From the NCBI GenBank assembly GCA_963805505.1, contig CAWDUP010000002.1:496001-560000 (forward strand): a stretch of 64,000 bases of DNA. Reading direction: 5' to 3'. A program made the position numbers and the translations under genes. This document shows positions 25,672 through 32,001 of the stretch, one piece after another. Position 1 is the first letter of the stretch; every line of letters starts with the position of its first letter. The notes under the pieces were generated by a model that did not search any database, was not told the origin of the DNA, and saw nothing but the letters and a program-made list of their open reading frames with translations. This DNA comes from JANPBY01 sp963805505 (GTDB lineage: Bacteria > Actinomycetota > Actinomycetes > DATJPE01).

Positions 25672-26352
25672 GTGACCGACGACCCCCTGTCCGGGGCACC
25701 GCTGTTTGCGGCCCTCGAAGACGAAGCCGCCGCTGCCTTGCGCGCGTCCATGGCCAGAGTCGTTCTCGAACGCGGCCGAGTCCTGTTTTCCGAAGGCGAA
25801 CCCGGAGAACGCCTCTATGTGGTCGTCGACGGGAAGATCAAGCTGGGTGCCAGCTCCAACGACGGCCGAGAGACCCTGCTCGCCGTCCTCGGGCCCGGCG
25901 AGATGTTCGGCGAGCTGTCCCTGTTCGACCCAGGGCCGCGTACGGCGACCGCCTCCGCCCTCACTGATACGACCCTGCTCGGACTCGGCCACCACGACCT
26001 GACACCGTGGCTCACCGGTCGACCTGAGGTGGCCCTCTCCCTGCTGCAGGCGCTCGCCCAGCGGCTGCGCCGCACCAACGAAGCCATGGCAGACCTGGTG
26101 TTCTCCGATGTGCCCGGTCGCGTCGCCAAGGCGCTGCTCGATCTGGCCGCACGCTTCGGGGTGACCCAGCCGGATGGGTCGGTCATGGTCACCCATGACC
26201 TCACCCAGGAGGAGCTTGCGCAGCTGGTCGGGGCCTCCCGGGAGACCGTCAACAAGGCGTTGGCCGACTTCCAGAACCGTGGGTGGGTACGCCTCGAGCA
26301 ACGCACGGTGACGTTGGTGGAGTTCGAACGACTCAACCGTCGCGCGCACTGA
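25672..26352 (+). CDS. crp: CRP/FNR-family cAMP receptor protein (GlxR/Crp type)
   Basis: A 226-residue global regulator. The N-terminal cyclic-nucleotide domain contains GEMFGELSLFDPGPRTATA, with the Glu and Arg that contact cAMP. The C-terminal winged helix has TQEELAQLVGASRETVNKAL as recognition region. It is close to Streptomyces Crp and mycobacterial Rv3676. The GTG at 25672 is the family start; the open frame upstream to 24778 is noncoding extension. CATGAT six bases before the GTG may be a weak -10 of a leaderless transcript. It is 26 bp downstream of rsiG. Confidence 0.95.
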   Translation: MTDDPLSGAPLFAALEDEAAAALRASMARVVLERGRVLFSEGEPGERLYVVVDGKIKLGASSNDGRETLLAVLGPGEMFGELSLFDPGPRTATASALTDTTLLGLGHHDLTPWLTGRPEVALSLLQALAQRLRRTNEAMADLVFSDVPGRVAKALLDLAARFGVTQPDGSVMVTHDLTQEELAQLVGASRETVNKALADFQNRGWVRLEQRTVTLVEFERLNRRAH

Positions 26353-26389
26353 TCGAACCCCCAAGAGTCCAACCCAGCGACTCGCTGGA

Positions 26390-27226
26390 TCAGCTCGCAC
26401 CCTCCTGCAAGTAGAGCAATTGGGCTTCGACGCTCAGCTCGGCCGCCGGCCACAAGGAAGCGTCGACGTCGGCGTAGACCCGAGCCACAACCTCCCGCGC
26501 ACCAACCGCGCCATCGTTCACTGCCCGTCGCACCTGCTCCAACCGCTCGATCCGATGAGCCTGATAGGCCTCGACCACCAGCGCCGGATCCGGCAAGGCG
26601 GGGCCGTGGCCGGGCAGGAGGTGCGTGAGCTCGTGGGTCTCCGCGAGATCAGCCAGCCGTTGCAAGGAGTTCAAGTAGTCCGCGAGTCGACCGTCTGGAT
26701 GCGCGACGAACGAGGTACCTCGCCCGAGCACGGTGTCGCCTGTGAGAACAGCAGAGTCGGCAACCAGGTGGAACGACAACGAGTCGGCCGTATGTCCAGG
26801 GGTGCCCACGACTCGCACCGCGAGATCACCGACGTCGATCCGGTCACCTTCTGCGAGCCCCTCCGGGCCGAGGCGGTGGGCAGGATCCAACGCACGGACC
26901 GGGATGCGGCCAGCCAGCTCGGCCAGTCGTCTGGCCCCCTCGGCGTGGTCGGCATGGCCGTGCGTGAGCAGAATGACCTCGGGGCGAGCATCGAAGCGCT
27001 CGAGTACACCAAGGACCGCCCGTTGGTGGTCCGGGAGATCTGGACCAGGATCCACCACGATGGCCCGGTGTCCAGCTGGTTCGATGAGCAGCCAGGTGTT
27101 GGTCCCGTCGAGGGTCATCGGACCGGGATTGGGCGCAAGCACGCACCAGGCCTGGGGGGTGACCCGTCCGCCGGCCCAGCCAGTCGCGGTGGTCCGACCA
27201 GCCGGGGTTGTGGACGGATCGGTCAC
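26390..27226 (-). CDS. Metallo-beta-lactamase-fold hydrolase
   Basis: A 278-residue MBL-fold protein with the metal site THGHADHAEG (HxHxDH), GHTADSLSF, TGDTVLGRG and a final HLLPGHGP. A C-terminal helical region resembles that of LACTB2-like proteins. The GTG at 27226 overlaps the NUDIX stop as GTGA. Partnership with a NUDIX hydrolase here is conserved in Actinobacteria (Rv3677c neighbourhood). The substrate is unknown; a thioester or nucleic-acid substrate is possible. Confidence 0.88.
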   Translation of the reverse strand: MTDPSTTPAGRTTATGWAGGRVTPQAWCVLAPNPGPMTLDGTNTWLLIEPAGHRAIVVDPGPDLPDHQRAVLGVLERFDARPEVILLTHGHADHAEGARRLAELAGRIPVRALDPAHRLGPEGLAEGDRIDVGDLAVRVVGTPGHTADSLSFHLVADSAVLTGDTVLGRGTSFVAHPDGRLADYLNSLQRLADLAETHELTHLLPGHGPALPDPALVVEAYQAHRIERLEQVRRAVNDGAVGAREVVARVYADVDASLWPAAELSVEAQLLYLQEGAS

Positions 27227-27801
27227 CGGCGAAGCTCCCGCCCGTCCGGGAGGATCACTCGATAGCCGTCAGGGTCGCGGATGAGTTGCGGCACCACGGG
27301 TTCCAGGTCGCGCCCGGTTGCGGCGACGTAGACCGCCGCAACGTCGCCGCACGCAGCGATCTCCTGCAAGGTCACCCACGTCGGCGGCCAGAGCGTGATG
27401 TCTCCGGACCTGCCTGCTGCCAAGGCCTCTGCAGGAGACCACCACCCCGCCGTATCCATCTCGGTTCCAACACCGACCGGGTCGGCGGACTCCGGCAGCC
27501 CAGCCACGAAGAACCTCGTGTCATAGCGACGTGGCTCGCCGTCTGGAGTGATCCAGCGAGCCCACGGACGCACGGTCGACCGGTCGAGTGCGATGCCGGT
27601 CTCCTCGCTCACCTCACGAACGGCCGTGTCGATGAGATCCTCGTCGACCGGATCGACGGCTCCGCCCGGAAACACATGCACTCCCGCGGCGAACACCATG
27701 CCGGCCGAGCGACGCTGCAGATAGACCTCGAGCCCGCGAGTGGTGTCGCGGAGCAGCACCACAGTTGCTGCATCCCGGATACTTGACGCCGGGGCGGTCA
27801 T
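27223..27801 (-). CDS. NUDIX hydrolase
   Basis: A 192-residue NUDIX enzyme with the box GGAVDPVDEDLIDTAVREVS continuing EETGI. The first acidic position of the canonical box is Asp instead of Glu, while the REVSEE core is complete. The N-terminus (DAATVVLLRDTTRGLEVYL) is typical of the group. It is translationally coupled to the downstream MBL gene and divergent from the MerR gene 53 bp away. The substrate is not predictable from sequence. Confidence 0.87.
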   Translation of the reverse strand: MTAPASSIRDAATVVLLRDTTRGLEVYLQRRSAGMVFAAGVHVFPGGAVDPVDEDLIDTAVREVSEETGIALDRSTVRPWARWITPDGEPRRYDTRFFVAGLPESADPVGVGTEMDTAGWWSPAEALAAGRSGDITLWPPTWVTLQEIAACGDVAAVYVAATGRDLEPVVPQLIRDPDGYRVILPDGRELRR

Positions 27802-27842
27802 GGGCTCGATCGTACGGCTCCCCGGTGCCCGACCAAGGGGCC

Positions 27843-27848
27843 TAGCCT
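27843..27848 (+). promoter_or_regulatory. -10 box (TAGCCT) of a leaderless promoter for the MerR gene
   Basis: TAGCCT ends six bases before the ATG at 27855, the same hexamer and spacing as before the HAD gene at 9005. Confidence 0.5.
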
Positions 27849-27854
27849 CTAACC

Positions 27855-28592
27855 ATGCTCAGCAGTACTGACCCGTCACCCCACCAACTCACCATCGGGC
27901 AGGTTGCCGAACGGACTGGCTTGTCCGTCCGCAACATTCGTGCCTACCAGAGCAGAGGTCTGCTCCAACGGCCGGAGGTCCGCGGTCGCGTCGGCTACTA
28001 CGGGAAAGAGCACCTCGAACGCGTCGCTCTCATCCAGCGCTTTCACGCCCTGGGTTTCAACCTGCAGTCCATCGCCACCCTGGTGGAGGGAGACGAGTCG
28101 TTCCTCGCTGAGGTCGAGGACCTCCGACGCGACCTTCGGCAGGGTGCGGACGGCGACTGGGTCCCCATGTCCGAGGCTGGGATCCGACTCTTGGAGGAAG
28201 GCGCGCCCGGTTGCCTCGAGCGGCTGCAGGAGGTGGGCACGATCCGCGTGGGCGACGACGGGGTTCTCCTGACGCACCAGATCCTCTTCGAGGCAGGATG
28301 GGAGCTCACCCGCCTCGGTCTCGATCCAGCAATCATCATCGGGCTGGCGATGTCAACGCACCAAGCCGTGTCGACATTGGGCGACAGCTACGCCACGGTG
28401 GCTCGTGAGAGCGCCAGACGAGCGATGACCGACCCGAGTGACAGCGCCGATGTCCACGTCACACGGGAGTCCTTCGAACGGCTGGCCCCACCGGCCGTGG
28501 CGATGATGACCACGTTGTTCGAGGTGGTGTTGCGCAAGCAAGCTCGGACCGCCTTCGAGAACGCGGCCAGGAGTGCGGCCGCACCTGGCTGA
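27855..28592 (+). CDS. MerR-family transcriptional regulator
   Basis: A 245-residue regulator. The N-terminal MerR domain has LTIGQVAERTGLSVRNIRAY as winged helix and RVGYYGKEHLERVALIQRF for the wing and dimerisation start. The long C-terminal effector-like region (residues 110-245) is helical and unrecognised. It has no cysteine cluster, so it is unlikely to be a metal sensor. It lies divergent from the NUDIX-MBL pair and converges on ridA with a 10-bp gap. Confidence 0.88.
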   Translation: MLSSTDPSPHQLTIGQVAERTGLSVRNIRAYQSRGLLQRPEVRGRVGYYGKEHLERVALIQRFHALGFNLQSIATLVEGDESFLAEVEDLRRDLRQGADGDWVPMSEAGIRLLEEGAPGCLERLQEVGTIRVGDDGVLLTHQILFEAGWELTRLGLDPAIIIGLAMSTHQAVSTLGDSYATVARESARRAMTDPSDSADVHVTRESFERLAPPAVAMMTTLFEVVLRKQARTAFENAARSAAAPG

Positions 28593-28602
28593 CGTCTGCT
28601 CG

Positions 28603-29076
28603 CTAGCTGACCTCGACCACGATCTCGACCTCGACCGGAGCGTCGAGCGGCAGCACGGCCACGCCGACCGCGGAACGAGCGTGGATCCCGGCATCACCAA
28701 ACGCCAGACCCAACAGCTCGCTGGCTCCGTTGATGACTCCTGGCTGCCCGGTGAACGCCGGATCGGAGGCAACAAAACCGACGACCTTGACGACCCGCTT
28801 CACCTGAGACAGCTCGCCGACCAGCGACCGTACGGCCGCGATCGCGTTGAGTGCGCAGATCTCGGCGAGCTCCTTGGCGCGCTCGGCCGTGATCTCCGAG
28901 CCGACCTTCCCGACCTCTGCCAACGATCCCTCAACCATGGGCAGCTGCCCGGAGGTGTAGACGTAGGACCCGGTGCGAACCGCCGGCACGTAGGCCGCCA
29001 CCGGCCTAGCCACGTCGGGCAGCGTGTGACCGGCGGCGCTGAGTCGTTCTTCGGGAGTCGTCACGGCAGTCTCCAC
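28603..29076 (-). CDS. ridA: RidA/YjgF-family protein
   Basis: A 157-residue Rid-family protein. RidA enzymes hydrolyse reactive enamines and imines made by PLP enzymes. GSYVYTSGQLPM and ICALNAIAAVRSLVGEL are family segments, and an Arg in HARSAVGVAVLPLDAPVEVE occupies the place of the catalytic Arg. The GTG at 29076 abuts the stop of the DUF4177 gene with no base between. A second in-frame GTG four codons later is an alternative start. Confidence 0.88.
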   Translation of the reverse strand: METAVTTPEERLSAAGHTLPDVARPVAAYVPAVRTGSYVYTSGQLPMVEGSLAEVGKVGSEITAERAKELAEICALNAIAAVRSLVGELSQVKRVVKVVGFVASDPAFTGQPGVINGASELLGLAFGDAGIHARSAVGVAVLPLDAPVEVEIVVEVS

Positions 29077-29232
29077 TCAGCTCAGGGGGCGCTTGAGGTA
29101 GGCGACGAGCTGCTCGGAATTCGGTCCGGGCACCACCTGAACCAACTCCCAACCATCCGAGCCCCAGGTGTCGAGGATCTGTTTGGTGGCGTGCACCAGC
29201 AGGGGGACCGTCGCGTACTCCCAGGTCGTCAT
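29077..29232 (-). CDS. Small DUF4177 protein (Rv3678A-like)
   Basis: A 51-residue protein, starting MTTWEYATVPLLVHATK, then GWELVQVVPGP and ending LVAYLKRPLS. The WEY and GWELV elements are the DUF4177 signature. It is read on the minus strand from the ATG at 29232 to TGA at 29077-29079, immediately followed by the ridA GTG. The same small gene precedes the RidA gene in M. tuberculosis and Streptomyces. Function unknown; co-translation with ridA is likely. Confidence 0.85.
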   Translation of the reverse strand: MTTWEYATVPLLVHATKQILDTWGSDGWELVQVVPGPNSEQLVAYLKRPLS

Positions 29233-29304
29233 GACCGCACCCTAGCCGCCGCCTTCTGGCTCCGACGTCGAGCCGTGCGATGAGCCGGCCCGAGCATCGA
29301 CGCC

Positions 29305-29310
29305 TAGGGT
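29305..29310 (+). promoter_or_regulatory. -10 box (TAGGGT) of a leaderless promoter for the ArsA-like pair
   Basis: TAGGGT ends six bases before the ATG at 29317. Confidence 0.5.
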
Positions 29311-29316
29311 TGGGCC

Positions 29317-30294
29317 ATGGGTGACTGGGACGGCGTCAGCCTGCACGTCGTCACCGGCAAGGGTGGTACGGGCAAGACCACGGTGGCGGCAGCACTGGCG
29401 CTGGCTCTGGCCGCCGGGGGACGTCGAACCTTGATCGTCGAGATCGAGGGTCGCCAGGGGGTGGCACGCCTGTTCGACACCGATCCGTTGCCCTACGAAG
29501 AGCGCAAGGTCGCCGTCGCGCCCGGAGGTGGTGACGTCTATGCCCTAGCGGTCGATACCGAGGCGGCATTGCTGGAATACCTCGAGATGTATTACAAGAT
29601 GGGCCGCGCCGGGAGGCTGCTGAAGAAGATCGGAGCGGTCGACTTCGCCACGACGGTCGCACCCGGCCTTCGTGATGTGCTGCTCACAGGCAAGGTCTAC
29701 GAGGCGGTCGGTCGACGTCGATCCGGTCGCCGCGAATACGACGCCGTAATCCTGGATGGGCCTCCCACGGGGCGGATCACGCGGTTCCTCAACGTGAACA
29801 GCGAGGTCGCCGGGTTGGCGCGAACCGGCCCGTTGCGAACCCAAGCCGACTCGATCATGGGTCTGCTGGCATCGAAGCGAACCGCTGTGCACCTGGTGAC
29901 CCTGCTCGAAGAGATGCCTGTGCAGGAGACCATCGACGGAGTGGCCGAGCTGACCGCCGCTGGACTTCCCGTGGGCGCCGTCGTGGTGAACATGGTGCGC
30001 CGACCACCGCTGCGTCCCGCACAGCTGAGCGCGCTCGCCAAGAGCACCGTCGATGCCGGTGAGGTCGCGACGGGTCTGACCGCGGCCGGACTTTCGGACC
30101 GGCCCGGCGAGGTCGCGGCGCTGCTGGCCGAGGGAGCGGCAGTGGCGGCCCGGGTCACCTTGGAGAAGCGCGAACGGCGCAAGCTGACGGCACTGGGACT
30201 ACCGACCTACGAGCTCCCCCTGCTGACCGAGGAGATCGATCTGGGCTGCCTCTACGACCTGGGGCGAGCGTTGACAGAGCAAGGTGCGGCGTGA
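29317..30294 (+). CDS. ArsA/Get3-like ATPase, first of a pair (Rv3679/BagA-like)
   Basis: A 325-residue SIMIBI-class ATPase of the ArsA/Get3 family. The P-loop at 13-22 is TGKGGTGKTT, with both signature lysines. Switch regions include VILDGPPTGRITRFL. It ends overlapping the second ATPase gene as GTGA. In M. tuberculosis the equivalent pair (Rv3679-Rv3680, named BagA and BagB) was described as Get3-like proteins that act together; that is recalled knowledge. The arsenical-binding cysteines of true ArsA are absent, so arsenite transport is unlikely. Confidence 0.88.
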   Translation: MGDWDGVSLHVVTGKGGTGKTTVAAALALALAAGGRRTLIVEIEGRQGVARLFDTDPLPYEERKVAVAPGGGDVYALAVDTEAALLEYLEMYYKMGRAGRLLKKIGAVDFATTVAPGLRDVLLTGKVYEAVGRRRSGRREYDAVILDGPPTGRITRFLNVNSEVAGLARTGPLRTQADSIMGLLASKRTAVHLVTLLEEMPVQETIDGVAELTAAGLPVGAVVVNMVRRPPLRPAQLSALAKSTVDAGEVATGLTAAGLSDRPGEVAALLAEGAAVAARVTLEKRERRKLTALGLPTYELPLLTEEIDLGCLYDLGRALTEQGAA

Positions 30295-31460
30295 GTCGCG
30301 TGGTCCCGTTGCCGGGGCACCCAAGTCCGCCCTACCTCGATGTCGACGGCCTCATCGACGACCCGGCAACGCGCACCATCGTCTGCTGCGGGTCGGGAGG
30401 TGTAGGCAAGACCACGACGGCGGCAGCTGTCGCGCTGCGAGCAGCGGAGCGGGGCCGTTCGGTGGTCGTCCTCACCATCGATCCGGCACGACGGTTGGCC
30501 CAGGCCATGGGCTTGTCCGAGCTCGGGTACGAGCCGCACCCAGTCCGCGGTGTCGACGCGACTTCGTCGGGATCCCTGGACGCGATGATGCTCGACATGA
30601 AGCGAACCTTCGACGAGATCGTTTGCGCCCACACCGACGCTGAACGAGCCGAGGCGATCCTCGCCAACCCCTTCTACCAGTCCTTGTCATCGTCCTTCTC
30701 CGGCACTCAGGAGTACATGGCCATGGAGAAGCTCGGTCAGCTGCGCGCTCAGGCCGACGAGGACGGTCGCTGGGACCTCATCGTCGTGGACACGCCACCC
30801 TCACGGTCGGCCCTCGACTTCCTGGACGCCCCGAAAAGGCTGGGATCCTTCCTGGACGGGCGGTTCATCCGCATCCTGCTCGCTCCAGCCAAAGCCGGGG
30901 GTCGGGCCTACCTGAGGGCCTTCGGTGCCGGGCTCGGCGCCGTGACGTCAGTGATGACACGAGTGATCGGTGCTCAGATCCTCAAGGACCTGCAGACGTT
31001 CGTCGCGGCGCTCGACTCGACATTCGGGAGCTTCCGCGAGCGCGCCGACGCGACGTACGCCCTGCTCAAGGCCCCTGGGACGGCCTTCATCGTCGTGGCC
31101 GCGCCCGAGCCGGATGCCCTGCGCGAGGCGTCGTACTTCGTGGAGCGGCTGGCAGCGGACGGCATGCCGCTCGCGGGTTTGGTGGTGAACCGCGTTCACA
31201 CGCCGCTGTCTCGGTTGACCGCGCCGCAAGCCCGAGCCGGCGCGGAACGGCTCAACGAGGCTGCTGATCATCCGCTCACCGCGGGGCTGTTGACCATCCA
31301 CGCCGACCTGGCGACGCGGTCGACGAACGAACGACGGCTGGTGGCCCGATTCGCCGCGGCGCACCCCCTCGTGCCGCAAGCAGCTGCCCCGGCCCGGTCG
31401 GTCGACATCCACGACTTGCCGGGCCTGCGGGCCATCGCAGAGGAGCTGGCGTCCCGCTGA
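30291..31460 (+). CDS. ArsA/Get3-like ATPase, second of a pair (Rv3680/BagB-like)
   Basis: A 389-residue partner of the preceding ATPase. Its P-loop at about 33-42 is GSGGVGKTTT, where the first signature lysine of the ArsA/MinD class is Ser while the P-loop Lys40 stays. LIVVDTPPSRSALDFLDAP is the switch II region. A membrane-active or client-binding helix region lies around AYLRAFGAGLGAVTSVMTRV. The GTG at 30291 overlaps the upstream stop by 4 bp. The two proteins probably form a heteromer. The gene ends 4 bp before convergent wblA. Confidence 0.88.
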   Translation: MSRVVPLPGHPSPPYLDVDGLIDDPATRTIVCCGSGGVGKTTTAAAVALRAAERGRSVVVLTIDPARRLAQAMGLSELGYEPHPVRGVDATSSGSLDAMMLDMKRTFDEIVCAHTDAERAEAILANPFYQSLSSSFSGTQEYMAMEKLGQLRAQADEDGRWDLIVVDTPPSRSALDFLDAPKRLGSFLDGRFIRILLAPAKAGGRAYLRAFGAGLGAVTSVMTRVIGAQILKDLQTFVAALDSTFGSFRERADATYALLKAPGTAFIVVAAPEPDALREASYFVERLAADGMPLAGLVVNRVHTPLSRLTAPQARAGAERLNEAADHPLTAGLLTIHADLATRSTNERRLVARFAAAHPLVPQAAAPARSVDIHDLPGLRAIAEELASR

Positions 31461-31464
31461 GCGC

Positions 31465-31806
31465 CTAGGCCCCTACTGAGCAGTCGATCGAGGTGAGGGA
31501 TCCCTCGTAGTCGTCCCGTGCGGTCTCCAGCAGCCGACGCCAGGACGTGACGTGGGGTCGGCGACGCAGCAGGGCCCTGCGCTCGCGCTCAGTCATGCCG
31601 CCCCAGACACCGAACTCGACTCTATGGTCCAGTGCATCGGCGAGGCACTCGGTGCGGACCGGGCAGCCGCTGCAGACGGCTTTGGCGCGATTTTGCGCAG
31701 CCCCCTGAACGAACAACTCGTCCGGGTCAGCGGCCTTGCAGGCCGCTCGCGCGCTCCAGTCTGCTTCCCACATGTTGCGGAAGGTACGGAAGTTGATGGT
31801 GCGCAC
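31465..31806 (-). CDS. wblA: WhiB-family iron-sulfur regulator WblA (WhiB4)
   Basis: A WhiB-like protein of 113 residues from the GTG at 31806, or 102 from the ATG at 31773, which fits the Streptomyces WblA N-terminus better. Four cysteines ligate the 4Fe-4S cluster: one in ARAACK, two in CSGC and one in RTECLADALD. They are followed by EFGVWGGMTERERRALLRRR, the G(V/I)WGG turn and basic DNA-binding region. An extra cysteine sits near the C-terminus. WblA represses antibiotic and developmental genes in Streptomyces, and M. tuberculosis WhiB4 is a redox sensor. It is flanked by the ArsA-like pair and the PBP in all these genomes. Confidence 0.95.
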   Translation of the reverse strand: MRTINFRTFRNMWEADWSARAACKAADPDELFVQGAAQNRAKAVCSGCPVRTECLADALDHRVEFGVWGGMTERERRALLRRRPHVTSWRRLLETARDDYEGSLTSIDCSVGA

Positions 31807-31833
31807 GACAGGCCCGAATGGCCGATTGTTTCC

Positions 31834-31849
31834 TAGTCATTAATGACTA
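31834..31849. promoter_or_regulatory. 16-bp perfect palindrome between wblA and the PBP gene, likely operator
   Basis: TAGTCATTAATGACTA is a perfect palindrome in an AT-rich pocket of an otherwise GC-rich region. TATAT-like -10 candidates overlap its right edge on the plus strand (31848-31853) and on the minus strand (TATAGT, 31851-31846). A protein bound here could control wblA, the PBP or both. Confidence 0.65.
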
Positions 31850-31856
31850 TATCGCT

Positions 31857-31891
31857 CGCAACATTCGCAACATTCGTCACATTCGTCACAG
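31857..31891 (+). repeat. Four 9-bp direct repeats upstream of the PBP gene
   Basis: Units CGCAACATT, CGCAACATT, CGTCACATT and the partial CGTCACAG follow one another without gaps just right of the palindrome. One unit per helical turn is nearly met (9 bp), so cooperative regulator binding is possible. Confidence 0.7.
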
Positions 31892-32001
31892 CTATCGGGT
31901 CCAAGAACTGCCCGACGAAGACCGAGACCACTCCCCTGAACGCCCTTGCGCCGCGGACCTCCGATCGCCGATTGTCCACGCGGTTCACGTACTCTCGACG
32001 C

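Noticed and set aside
31843..32001. Extended start for the PBP at the ATG at 31843
   Set aside because: This ATG is inside the 16-bp palindrome and the added residues translate the 9-bp repeats; the membrane leader begins at 32002.
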